From: an uncultured Gammaproteobacteria bacterium
Lineage (GTDB): Bacteria > Pseudomonadota > Gammaproteobacteria > Enterobacterales > Psychrobiaceae
Length of the DNA: 36,116 nt
Direction: 5' to 3'
NCBI GenBank assembly: GCA_913060565.1
Contig: CAJXRU010000031.1
Location: 1-36,116 of the forward strand
Shown: piece by piece, positions 7,585-16,047 of the stretch
Layout of the letters: every line of letters begins with the position of its first letter
Numbering within the stretch: position 1 is the stretch's first letter
Translations under genes and position numbers: made by a program
Notes under the pieces: model-generated
The model's database searches: none
What the model saw: only the letters and a program-made list of their open reading frames with translations
Told to the model about the DNA's origin: nothing

Positions 7585-9864
7585 TTACTCTACATCGATG
7601 GCAAAAACTGCCACGGGAATGTTTTGATCTGTTTGCTCAAACTCAAACACTAAACCATTAACATCAACTGGCGTCTCTAACGTTATTTTATTAACGGTTT
7701 GATGATTATCTTTTTGCTCAAACAAAACATTTCCAGCGTCATCGAGTACTTTGTAGTTCGCGACACAAAACGGAATGCGACTTTCGGGGTGTCCCATCAA
7801 TGTCGACTCTAATGGATGGTCAAAATCGGTATCAAAATGCAGCGTAATGGCAGAAACCTTCTGCGTTTGTGGCCATTTCATTGACAATAGTGGTGCTTTT
7901 TCATCGAGCGCAGCAATCCATGCGTTACTTGATAGCCAGGCACGCGTATAACCATTCACAAGGTTATCAACCTTAAAATCATCAATCGCAGGGCTGATTG
8001 TCATAGCAAGATTATGTCCCTCTGGACGTCTTGATGGGATCCAAAATTCGAATTCATCAATGCCATAATCACCATCAACAGCTTGCTTTCCGTTATTTGA
8101 AACGGCTTTGTTGGTACCATTAAAGGCCGACACAATTCCGCTCACTCGTTGTTGTGAATACTCTACTTCAATCGCGTCATTTTTCATGAAACAAATAAAG
8201 CCATATTGGTCAAATTCAGTCGCTTCATCAAACTGAATTTCAACCTGATGCTCGCCAACACCAAGTGGTGTTTCTATCTCCTGCAAAGTGACATTCGGCG
8301 TGTAGTTTTCGTGTTTGTCACTTACTCTTAATTGACTAATTAATGTGGTCTCAACTGTAACTTTTACATTGACGGTAATTGTGTAGTTTACACTGGCTTT
8401 CATCGGCAATAACTGCGCGGCAGAAATAGTTAACGGTTTGAATAGTTCATCATGGCTAAAGCTTGATAACGCCAGTTCACTACTGGCATTTAAGGTCGCT
8501 AATGACGCTAAGTTTGTCTTTTTATTCGTTGGTATGTGTGGAATAAAATGGCCAGTTTTGTTTAAATCATTTTGCAATTCACTAACTTTCTCTTCTTCGA
8601 GTAATGCTTGAGGTGCAAGCTGCTCTTTAATACATTTAGCTGCTGCGGCGCCGACCGCTTGACCGCCATGAGCCGATGTTGCCATTACGCGAGTCGAGCC
8701 AAACGCGATATGTGATGCACTAATAATACGCCCCGCCAGGAATAAATTATCAATCCCCCGACTAATAAAGCACCCTAATGGAATTTGATAAATACCTTTA
8801 CCGTGATATTGAAGACACGGACTTTCTTCGCTAAATACCCCTTCACTTGGGTGCAAATCTATTGCCCAACCACCAAAAGAAATCGCATCATATTGTGGGC
8901 GTTGTTCAACGATGTCTTTTTGTGTCAGCATTTTATGGCCGATAAAACGTCGACTTTCACGCTTACCCGGAATAGTCCCGACCCATTCAAGCGTGAGGTT
9001 ATCAACATCATCGAACTCGCCGCTGTTTTTAATGTGATCCCAGATGGTGTAAACCACAGACCACAATTCCCATTTGATATCTTCAGTGCCATAAATCGTG
9101 TCTGTTGTACCGCCATACTCTATCCACCATAGGCGCACTCCGTCTTCACCTTTATTGACTCGTCCTAAGCGCTCTTTAGAAATATTGGTATTTTTAGCGT
9201 AGTCCGGCAAGGTAAAATCAACGTGCTTGCCAGCGTCTTTACTATAGAAAAATAATGTATGACCTAGTAACTCGGTTTGCTCTTCTTTGGGCGCCATCTT
9301 TTCATCGAATTCTTGAGCAGATTCGGCGCCAATAACAAAGGGAGCTCCCGCCATAAATCCTAATACCCCATCTCCTGACGAGTCACAAAAAAGCGGGGAT
9401 TTAATATGATAATCAATCGATGTTTGTGAACAAAACGCGTTGACTGAACCAATTGAATTACCAGATGATTTGGTCGCGTTGTATACAGATGTATTGAGTA
9501 ACAGTGTGATATTTTTCTCAGCTTTGACCTTATCAAGCAAAATCGTGTCGAAGATAACCGCATTACCCTCTTTATTGCGATAAAGATTTTCTATTAACAG
9601 TTCATCAATAATGCCACCTTCACGTGACCATCGGTTATTGTTACCTAAATGAGATGTTGCCCCTAAAATCCACACGCGGATCTCACTTGAACCACAACCA
9701 CCTAGCACAGGGCGATCTTGTACTAAACATACCTTAATACCACTACGCGCCGCTTGGATGGCACTACAAACACCAGCCATACCGCCGCCAACAACAGTAA
9801 AGTCGGTGCTGATTTCAACTGATTTATTTTTACGACCATCTTGATCAAGTTCTACTCTTAACAT
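7585..9864 (-). CDS. FAD-dependent oxidoreductase (FAD_oxidored family) with C-terminal beta-sandwich region
   Basis: 759 aa from the ATG at 9864. A GTG 18 bases upstream is rejected because it lies inside the GAGGAG ribosome site. The Rossmann FAD motif VVGGGMAGVCSA is at about 24-35, followed by RPVLGGCGSSEIRVWI, DSSGDGVLGFMAG, a central RESRRFIGH motif and the second FAD-binding stretch LFLAGRIISASHIAFGSTR. Together these define the PF12831-type family. Residues beyond about 430 are a separate beta-rich part; its last 130 residues resemble an F5/8C or galactose-binding-like sandwich. There is no signal peptide, so it is cytoplasmic. It starts four bases after the symporter gene in an operon with galTKE, so it probably acts on the imported sugar or a derivative. 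Reaction and substrate are unknown. Confidence 0.82.
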   Translation of the reverse strand: MLRVELDQDGRKNKSVEISTDFTVVGGGMAGVCSAIQAARSGIKVCLVQDRPVLGGCGSSEIRVWILGATSHLGNNNRWSREGGIIDELLIENLYRNKEGNAVIFDTILLDKVKAEKNITLLLNTSVYNATKSSGNSIGSVNAFCSQTSIDYHIKSPLFCDSSGDGVLGFMAGAPFVIGAESAQEFDEKMAPKEEQTELLGHTLFFYSKDAGKHVDFTLPDYAKNTNISKERLGRVNKGEDGVRLWWIEYGGTTDTIYGTEDIKWELWSVVYTIWDHIKNSGEFDDVDNLTLEWVGTIPGKRESRRFIGHKMLTQKDIVEQRPQYDAISFGGWAIDLHPSEGVFSEESPCLQYHGKGIYQIPLGCFISRGIDNLFLAGRIISASHIAFGSTRVMATSAHGGQAVGAAAAKCIKEQLAPQALLEEEKVSELQNDLNKTGHFIPHIPTNKKTNLASLATLNASSELALSSFSHDELFKPLTISAAQLLPMKASVNYTITVNVKVTVETTLISQLRVSDKHENYTPNVTLQEIETPLGVGEHQVEIQFDEATEFDQYGFICFMKNDAIEVEYSQQRVSGIVSAFNGTNKAVSNNGKQAVDGDYGIDEFEFWIPSRRPEGHNLAMTISPAIDDFKVDNLVNGYTRAWLSSNAWIAALDEKAPLLSMKWPQTQKVSAITLHFDTDFDHPLESTLMGHPESRIPFCVANYKVLDDAGNVLFEQKDNHQTVNKITLETPVDVNGLVFEFEQTDQNIPVAVFAIDVE

Positions 9865-9868
9865 GCTA

Positions 9869-11557
9869 TTACTGCTCCTCACGATGGTTTACATTGGATT
9901 TAGAAAGATTGCGTTGTTGAAATAATTTGATAGGGTTAAGCACAATTAATGCGGGAATGGCGATGATAGCGCCCACCACGGCCGTGATGGTTTGCCCTTT
10001 GTCGGCAAGCATTCCTAACACCACGATTAACAACCCGATACCTGAGATCCCCGTAAAAATAACATTGCGACCAAATTGAGACTCTTGATCGTCAGGTACT
10101 TCTAATGACGCTTGCGGTGTGTCGTCGACGGTTAAATTTTCGCTGCTAGCTTGCGACGTCGGTTTTAAGATAAGCTCAAACATAACTAACAGAACAACCG
10201 GCGTCATCACTCCCATTAACATCTCTTCACTACGTGATAACTCAAGCCCGAATAGGCTTGGCGCCACAAATTTGAAGAACAGATTAATCCCTAAACTAAC
10301 GAAAGTCGTTGTTACAATAGAAAAGCCCGTTTGGCGCTTTGAAAACAAGGTCCAGATTGGCGGTAAATAAATGGGAGCGCCAGTAAGCGCCGCAACCGTT
10401 AACACCACCTCAACAATCCCACCCATACTCTGAATAGATAACGCGATACCAATGGCACATAATCCAAAAACGACTGTTGAAACACGCGCTATTGTCATTA
10501 AATGAGTTTGGGTTGTATTCGGTTTTAAGCGCTTATAGATATCATTAGTAATGACTCCCGATGCAATGTTTAGTGTGGTATTTACCGAACTTGCTGTCGC
10601 AAATACCATGGCACCAAACACCAGCCCGAGTAAGCCAGATGGCAAAACTAACTTACTAATAAGTAAGTACGCACTTTCGGTTTCACCGCCTGATAGTTCA
10701 GGTACTAATACGCGGTATATCATTGGCGGGATCATCCATACCAATGGCGCAATCAGATATAACCCACCAAATAAATAAGCAACTTTTTTGGCATTAATTG
10801 GACTAGAGACGCTGGTATAACGTTGCACATATGCCCAGTTTCCACCAATAAATACCGTGTTATAAATAAAGAATGCAAACAGAAAAGTTAAATTATATTC
10901 ATCATTTGAAAGCGCTGTAAAACCGTCAGGTAACTTATCAAGGAACGTACTCACACCGCCGACTTCACCAAAGGCCATTGGTATCACTAAAATAACTGCC
11001 GCCGTTAATACAATAAACTGCAACACATCGGTCACTAATACCGCCCATAAACCGCCAAGCGTGGTATACGCAATAATGAGCAAGCCGAGAATAATGATTG
11101 CTGTTTCTAGTTGTAATCCGGTGGAGACTTCTATAATTTTGCCCACTGGATATAAAAATGCACCGGCACTAAATAAACTAATAAAAAGGAAGATAACGGT
11201 GAATGTTTTTTGGGTGGTAACGCCCAATCGCTCTTTAATATATTCAGCAACCGTCATGGCACCAGTGCGATTCCATGCTGGTGCGATAACAAACGCAATC
11301 ACAAATCCTGATAGTGCCATGGTCATTTGAATCGACACCGATACTAGCCCATCGGCATAAGCAATCGCCCCCCACACCACGAAGGTTCCAACTGAGAAAA
11401 AACTCATAAAAAGCGACAACCCACTTACCCACCATGGCACCGCGCCACCTGCTGCGAAAAATGATTTCATGCTCTTGCCATTTCTCGCCAGCGTCATGCC
11501 TAGCGCGATAATGAACACCGTGAATATCAGCGCAACGTAAAAATCAAAACTATTCAA
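9869..11557 (-). CDS. Sodium:solute symporter (SSS family), probable galactose/galactoside importer
   Basis: 562 aa inner-membrane protein with about 13-14 membrane helices. SSS features include an N-terminal FFAAGGAVPWWVSGLSLF segment, the conserved TTLGGLWAVLVTDVLQF helix and ASSVNTTLNIASGVITNDIY. The family couples Na+ entry to uptake of sugars, amino acids or organic acids. The location after galE in a gal operon makes galactose or a small galactoside the likely cargo (inference). The start is a TTG at 11557 with a well placed AGAGGT; the next ATG would remove most of the first helix. The 78-base gap to galE holds a short hairpin (11573-11590). Confidence 0.87.
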   Translation of the reverse strand: MNSFDFYVALIFTVFIIALGMTLARNGKSMKSFFAAGGAVPWWVSGLSLFMSFFSVGTFVVWGAIAYADGLVSVSIQMTMALSGFVIAFVIAPAWNRTGAMTVAEYIKERLGVTTQKTFTVIFLFISLFSAGAFLYPVGKIIEVSTGLQLETAIIILGLLIIAYTTLGGLWAVLVTDVLQFIVLTAAVILVIPMAFGEVGGVSTFLDKLPDGFTALSNDEYNLTFLFAFFIYNTVFIGGNWAYVQRYTSVSSPINAKKVAYLFGGLYLIAPLVWMIPPMIYRVLVPELSGGETESAYLLISKLVLPSGLLGLVFGAMVFATASSVNTTLNIASGVITNDIYKRLKPNTTQTHLMTIARVSTVVFGLCAIGIALSIQSMGGIVEVVLTVAALTGAPIYLPPIWTLFSKRQTGFSIVTTTFVSLGINLFFKFVAPSLFGLELSRSEEMLMGVMTPVVLLVMFELILKPTSQASSENLTVDDTPQASLEVPDDQESQFGRNVIFTGISGIGLLIVVLGMLADKGQTITAVVGAIIAIPALIVLNPIKLFQQRNLSKSNVNHREEQ

Positions 11558-11635
11558 TGTAAACCTCTCTTGTGAAGAATGACTTCTTCATTATTCTTAT
11601 TATTGCGACTCTTGTTACCCTTATTAATACGATAA

Positions 11636-12640
11636 CTAATAACCTTGAGGATTGTTCGTTTGCCAGCGCCATGTATCTATTACCATGTCACTGAGAGATA
11701 ACTTTGTTTCCCAATCAAGTAATTGGTTCGCTTTATCACAGGCGGCATAGCAAATTTCCACATCGCCTTGGCGTCTTGGCACAAATATCGTGGGCACCTT
11801 AACATCATTTAATTTACTAAAAGCATCAACGACTTCTAACACCGAATAGCCTTTGCCAGAGCCAAGATTAAGGGTGGTAAATTGATTACTCTGGTGTAAA
11901 GCTTCGAGCGCTTTTACATGCCCCTGTGCTAAATCAACAACATGAATATAATCGCGAACGCCAGTGCCATCGACGGTATTGTAATCATTACCAAACACTC
12001 TTAATTCCGGATGAGTACCAACTGCAACCTGAGAGATAAACGGTAATAAATTATTCGGAATGCCCGTTGGGTTCTCACCAATCATGCCTGATTGATGCGC
12101 GCCAACCGGATTGAAGTAGCGCAGCATGACCGCCGTAAAATCATCTTGTGCCGCCGATAGATCTTTGCACATTTGCTCAACCATTAACTTAGTTTGTCCA
12201 TAAGGACTTTGCGGTTGTAATTGAGAGGTTTCGTCAATAGGCACAATTTTAGCTTGACCATACACAGTGGCTGATGAACTGAAAATTAGTGTTTTTACAC
12301 CGTGTTTCTTCATCATACGAAGTAGATTCAAACTCCCCTGCACATTATGTTGATAATAACTGAGCGGCTCTTTAGTCGACTCACCAACCGCTTTTAATCC
12401 GGCAAAATGAATCACCGCATCAAACTGGTGTTCTTCAAACACTTGTGCCAATTCAACATCACAAATATCAACTTCATAACACGTAATCTTCTTATTGGTT
12501 AACGCCTCAACCCTTTCTACCGCTTTAGGGCTACTGTTAGAGAAATTATCAACTACCACGACGTCGTGTTGACTCTCTAATAATTCAACACAGGTGTGTG
12601 AACCAATATATCCAGCGCCACCAGTGACTAAAATTTTCAT
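11636..12640 (-). CDS. galE: UDP-glucose 4-epimerase
   Basis: 334 aa short-chain dehydrogenase-type epimerase interconverting UDP-galactose and UDP-glucose in the Leloir pathway. The NAD-binding motif VTGGAGYIGSHT is at 5-16, Ser123/124 in FSSSATVYG, and the catalytic YxxxK pair is Tyr147/Lys151 in SPYGQTK. Length and C-terminus (QGDVEICYAAC, DWETK) match E. coli GalE-type enzymes. It overlaps galK by four bases, so the two are translationally coupled. The cluster has no galM homologue. Confidence 0.96.
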   Translation of the reverse strand: MKILVTGGAGYIGSHTCVELLESQHDVVVVDNFSNSSPKAVERVEALTNKKITCYEVDICDVELAQVFEEHQFDAVIHFAGLKAVGESTKEPLSYYQHNVQGSLNLLRMMKKHGVKTLIFSSSATVYGQAKIVPIDETSQLQPQSPYGQTKLMVEQMCKDLSAAQDDFTAVMLRYFNPVGAHQSGMIGENPTGIPNNLLPFISQVAVGTHPELRVFGNDYNTVDGTGVRDYIHVVDLAQGHVKALEALHQSNQFTTLNLGSGKGYSVLEVVDAFSKLNDVKVPTIFVPRRQGDVEICYAACDKANQLLDWETKLSLSDMVIDTWRWQTNNPQGY

Positions 12641-13815
12641 ACCAGCTCCTTATTAGCTGTCGAGATAGCTGTTTTCAGAAATGGACCATCGGTGGCATAA
12701 CATTCAAAAACTGTTGCGTTTAACCCCGTATGATCAATGTATTGCTCGCGCACTAGCGAAGTAACATCATCTAGCATCGCTTTCGGTACAAGACACACAA
12801 CGCAGCCGCCAAAGCCGCCGCCTGTCATACGAACGCCACCGTTATCTCCAATTTTCCGGTGGATAGTGTCCACCAGAAAATCGATTTGCGGTGTTGAAAC
12901 ATTAAAATCATCTTTCAATGACAAATGAGATTGGCGCATAAGCTCACTTAAATGTGCAACATCATTATTTTTTAACGCCTGATGCGCCGCTACTGTGCGC
13001 TCATTCTCGCTAATAACATGTAGTGCGCGGCGATATAATACAGGCGATAGTTTTGACTGATGTTGTGCTAATTTTTTCATATCAACTGTGCGTAGTGATG
13101 ATTCACCACAAATGGCTGCCGCTTCGTCACATTGCGCTCTGCGTAAGTTGTATTCGCTATCCACTAATCCCCGCTTAACGCCGGAATCAATGACAACAAT
13201 CGCCAATTGTTCAGGGATTGATGTGTAACTGTATTGAAGGTTTTGACAATCTAGCAACATTGCGTTGTCAGCTTGCCCTAGTGCTGAAATCAGCTGATCC
13301 ATGACGCCGCAATTACAACCGACAAATTCGTTTTCTGCTTTTTGAGCTAACAGTGCCGCATTAATACCGCTAATCTCAATATCATATAGCTGACAAAAGC
13401 TATGGATTACCGCCACTTCTAATGAAGCCGATGAACTTAGTCCCGCGCCTTGTGGGATGTTGCCTGCTATCACTAAATCAGCGCCACTGAATTCCGCGCC
13501 TGACGCCAACAAATATTTAAGAGCACCTTTGACATAATTACTCCATGTTTCAACTTCATCACTCACTATATTTTGTAAATCAAAGGTATAAATTGAATCA
13601 GCAATATCGCTAGCAATCATTCGTACTGTTTTATCGGCGCGAGGTGAAGCCGCAATATATGTTCCAAAGTTAATTGCTGCTGGCAGCACAAAACCATCGT
13701 TGTAATCGGTGTGATCGCCAATTAAATTCACTCGTCCCGGCGCCTGTGTTATTTGCGCTGGCACAGCGGAAAAATGTTTCATAAAAGTCGCTGCTACATC
13801 AGTTGCAATAGTCAT
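12637..13815 (-). CDS. galK: Galactokinase
   Basis: 392 aa GHMP-family kinase phosphorylating alpha-D-galactose at C1 with ATP. The galactokinase signature PGRVNLIGDHTDYNDGFVLP is at about 26-45. The ATP-binding GHMP motif is in GNIPQGAGLSSSASLEVA, and the C-terminal glycine-rich MTGGGFGGCVVCLVP is present. The start overlaps the galT stop by one base (TAATG), with GGAG upstream, and the end overlaps galE. Full length and intact. Confidence 0.96.
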   Translation of the reverse strand: MTIATDVAATFMKHFSAVPAQITQAPGRVNLIGDHTDYNDGFVLPAAINFGTYIAASPRADKTVRMIASDIADSIYTFDLQNIVSDEVETWSNYVKGALKYLLASGAEFSGADLVIAGNIPQGAGLSSSASLEVAVIHSFCQLYDIEISGINAALLAQKAENEFVGCNCGVMDQLISALGQADNAMLLDCQNLQYSYTSIPEQLAIVVIDSGVKRGLVDSEYNLRRAQCDEAAAICGESSLRTVDMKKLAQHQSKLSPVLYRRALHVISENERTVAAHQALKNNDVAHLSELMRQSHLSLKDDFNVSTPQIDFLVDTIHRKIGDNGGVRMTGGGFGGCVVCLVPKAMLDDVTSLVREQYIDHTGLNATVFECYATDGPFLKTAISTANKELV

Positions 13816-14861
13816 TATAATTGCTCCTGTTTATAGTGTGTTGTTGGCACATCACGCAGCATTTGCGCTGCCTGCTCTGGCGTTAAGTCACGCTGTGATT
13901 CAGCCATTAACTCGTAACCCACCATAAACTTTCTAACACTGGCGGAGCGTAGCAGCGGCGGGAAAAAATGTGCATGCAGCGTCCAATGCGCATTGTCTTC
14001 ATTATTGTATGGCGCGCCATGCCAGCCCATCGAATAAGGAAAAGAACATTGGAACAAGTTGTCGTATTTAACGGTGATTTGCGACAACATATCCGCTAAA
14101 TCACGTTGCTGTTGTTCATTGAGTTGCGGTAATTGTTGCACTGAAAATCGCGGTAATAATAATGCCTCAAACGGCCACGCCGCCCAATAAGGTACAACCA
14201 CCATCCAATGTTCATTACTACACACCACGCGTTCACCAGCAACCAATTCTCGTTCTGCATAATCTGTTAACAATGGCGATTGGTACTGTGAGAAATAATT
14301 GGCGAGATTGCTTTGTTTTTTCTGCGCCAACGTAGGTAAATGGTTTTGCGCCCATACTTGACCATGAGGATGAGGATTAGAACACCCCATCATACTGCCC
14401 TTATTCTCAAACACTTGAACCCAGTCATAAGTGGCGCCCAGCTCTTCACTTTGCTGCTGCCAACATTTAATGACATGAGCAATATCTTGTGGCGTCATTT
14501 CTGCGAGCGTTTTACTGTGATCAGGCGAAAAGCAGATCACTCGGCTTTCGCCTTGCTCTGTTTGAAACCTAAATAAGGGATCGTCACTTTGCGCCATTGG
14601 CGTATCTGAAGCTAGTGCAGCAAAGTCATTCTTAAAAACGTAAGTGTGAGTATAACTGTCGTTCACATCGCCAGAAATTCGTGTATTTCCAGCACATAGG
14701 AAACAGCTGTCATCATAACTTGCAGCCTGCGACTCTTCTGCGCTCTCAGTTTGCCCCTGCCAAGGTCTTTTACTGCGATGAGGTGAAACTAAAACCCACT
14801 CTCCCGTTAACGCGTTATATCGTCGATGCGGGTGCTCTGTGGTATCAAACTCTAAAGACAT
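13815..14861 (-). CDS. galT: Galactose-1-phosphate uridylyltransferase
   Basis: 348 aa HIT-superfamily enzyme exchanging UMP between UDP-glucose and galactose-1-phosphate. The active-site [10 protein letters not shown] holds the nucleophile His166, the same number as in E. coli GalT. Cys53 and Cys56 of CFLCAGN match the zinc ligands. The N-terminal [25 protein letters not shown] is the conserved family start. First gene of the gal operon: the ATG at 14861 has a good GGAG and a promoter with a palindrome about 30 bases upstream, facing the divergent IclR regulator. Confidence 0.96.
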   Translation of the reverse strand: MSLEFDTTEHPHRRYNALTGEWVLVSPHRSKRPWQGQTESAEESQAASYDDSCFLCAGNTRISGDVNDSYTHTYVFKNDFAALASDTPMAQSDDPLFRFQTEQGESRVICFSPDHSKTLAEMTPQDIAHVIKCWQQQSEELGATYDWVQVFENKGSMMGCSNPHPHGQVWAQNHLPTLAQKKQSNLANYFSQYQSPLLTDYAERELVAGERVVCSNEHWMVVVPYWAAWPFEALLLPRFSVQQLPQLNEQQQRDLADMLSQITVKYDNLFQCSFPYSMGWHGAPYNNEDNAHWTLHAHFFPPLLRSASVRKFMVGYELMAESQRDLTPEQAAQMLRDVPTTHYKQEQL

Positions 14862-14886
14862 CTTTACTCCAAACTCACATTAAGTG

Positions 14887-14901
14887 TATCTATTATAGAT
14901 A
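14887..14901. promoter_or_regulatory. Palindrome over the gal promoter -10, candidate IclR operator
   Basis: TATCTATTATAGATA is a perfect 15-base palindrome around its central base. It overlaps the likely galT -10 element. The inner 10-mer TCTATTATAG recurs at 22377-22386 and, inverted, at 22541-22550, both upstream of the TonB receptor gene. That placement fits repressor binding by the adjacent IclR protein. The AT-rich context and overlap with a -10 box make chance possible. Confidence 0.45.
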
Positions 14902-14919
14902 TAGTTAAATTCGTGTAAA
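14892..14919 (-). promoter_or_regulatory. Candidate sigma-70 promoter of the gal operon
   Basis: On the minus strand a -35-like TTTACA (14919-14914, five of six consensus bases) is 16 bases from a perfect TATAAT (14897-14892). The leader to the galT ATG at 14861 would be about 25 bases. The rest of the 287-base divergent region to the iclR start shows only AT-rich sequence and the second palindrome at 15036-15052. Confidence 0.55.
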
Positions 14920-15035
14920 GATCTAAATTCACTATTAGTGACAATATTTAATTTATTAAATAGTCTTTACGCAGGAAACAACGAGCTTTTTCGATTAATA
15001 ATGCACAAATAATAGAAAGTTAATTTTGTTTCTTT

Positions 15036-15052
15036 AATAGATATATACTATT
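15036..15052. promoter_or_regulatory. Inverted repeat upstream of the IclR gene, possible autoregulatory site
   Basis: AATAG-N7-CTATT lies about 100 bases before the regulator ATG and overlaps weak promoter-like sequence (TTGTTT at 15026, TATACT at 15044). The half-site AATAG/CTATT is shared with the gal-promoter palindrome and with an AAAAATAG-N9-CTATTTTT repeat at 22435-22459. Confidence 0.35.
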
Positions 15053-15148
15053 CTGTGAGCCAAGTTTTGATAGTAGAAGAAGCGCTACTGTTAATTTAAT
15101 GTGTTTGAGATTAAAATAGTCTCATTCAATTTTAAGGATAATTTGTCG

Positions 15149-15925
15149 ATGAGTTTATCTATGGCTTCAATTGTTAATGACAAAAAAATAAATAAATACG
15201 GCAGTCAGCTCAATCTTAGCCTCATTCATGGCATAGAGACGTTGCAAGGAATAGCATCAAGTGATCATCCCGTCGGTAGCCGAGAGTTATCGCGCATGTT
15301 GGATTTAGATATTACCAAAGTAAATCGCATGCTTAGAACCTTGGCTTATTTAGGATTGGTTAGACAGACACCTGATAGAAAATATACGTCAGGCCCTGGC
15401 ATGCACGTATTGGCGGCCCAAAGTTTGTACGCCACTGGTTATATTCAAAATGCAATCAAACCACTAGAGTCGCTAAAAGAGTTGGGGCTGATTGTTGCGA
15501 TGGGCGTATTGTGGCAAGACAAGGTTACTTACCTTTACCACGCATTACCCGGTATGGATTCAGTCGATGCGATGGGACGTCTTAGTTATTACCCAGCGAC
15601 CTTAAGTGGCATTGGCTTATCATTATTATCTGAGCTTGATGATGATGAAATTGCACATCTCTATGAAGGTAAAACCATTGAGGGCTTTGACGATGACTAC
15701 AGTGCCCTACTCAACAAAATAAATGAAATAAGAACATTGGGTTACTCTCGTGTTGAAACGACCAGTCCCACCTTAAAATCGAGTAAAACTTACACCCTTG
15801 CGATTAATGTTGGTCAGCCTGTTTACAGTGCTATTGCATTATCAGGCTGGTTACCTGAGGGTTCAACGGATGAACTAGTTGCCGTGTTACAAGAGAAAGC
15901 ATTAGAGATTGTTAGTAACGATTAG
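15149..15925 (+). CDS. IclR-family transcriptional regulator, probable gal/galactoside regulator
   Basis: 258 aa from the ATG at 15149. This start is chosen because AAGGA sits ten bases upstream and the 16 codons before it lack a ribosome site. The N-terminal winged helix-turn-helix (about 20-85) includes GSRELSRMLDLDITKVNRMLRTLAYLGLV. It is followed by an IclR effector-binding domain (ARS: GMGVLWQDKVTYLYHALPG, SGIGLSLLSELDDDEI, GYSRVET). It diverges from galT and lies between the gal operon and the TonB/GH31 unit, so it most likely controls both in response to a sugar ligand. Whether it represses or activates cannot be read from the sequence. Confidence 0.88.
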   Translation: MSLSMASIVNDKKINKYGSQLNLSLIHGIETLQGIASSDHPVGSRELSRMLDLDITKVNRMLRTLAYLGLVRQTPDRKYTSGPGMHVLAAQSLYATGYIQNAIKPLESLKELGLIVAMGVLWQDKVTYLYHALPGMDSVDAMGRLSYYPATLSGIGLSLLSELDDDEIAHLYEGKTIEGFDDDYSALLNKINEIRTLGYSRVETTSPTLKSSKTYTLAINVGQPVYSAIALSGWLPEGSTDELVAVLQEKALEIVSND

Positions 15926-15945
15926 AAACTAATACAGAGCTTAGT

Positions 15946-15981
15946 AAAAAAGGATAATACATTGCTGTATTATCCTTTTTT
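15946..15981. terminator. Bidirectional rho-independent terminator
   Basis: A perfect 16-bp stem, AAAAAAGGATAATACA (15946-15961) and its complement (15966-15981), with a TTGC loop. It lies between the convergent IclR gene (stop 15925) and the GH31 gene (stop 16048). The A-run and T-run at its ends give a U-tract in both directions. Confidence 0.85.
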
Positions 15982-16047
15982 ATTTTACGAGTAAGTTACT
16001 TTTTTAATACTAGGCATTTTAATGCTAAGTGTTTTAATAAAAGCGGG

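Noticed and set aside
9865-9882. A GTG start for the FAD oxidoreductase six codons upstream.
   Set aside because: That GTG lies within the GAGGAG ribosome site serving the ATG at 9864.
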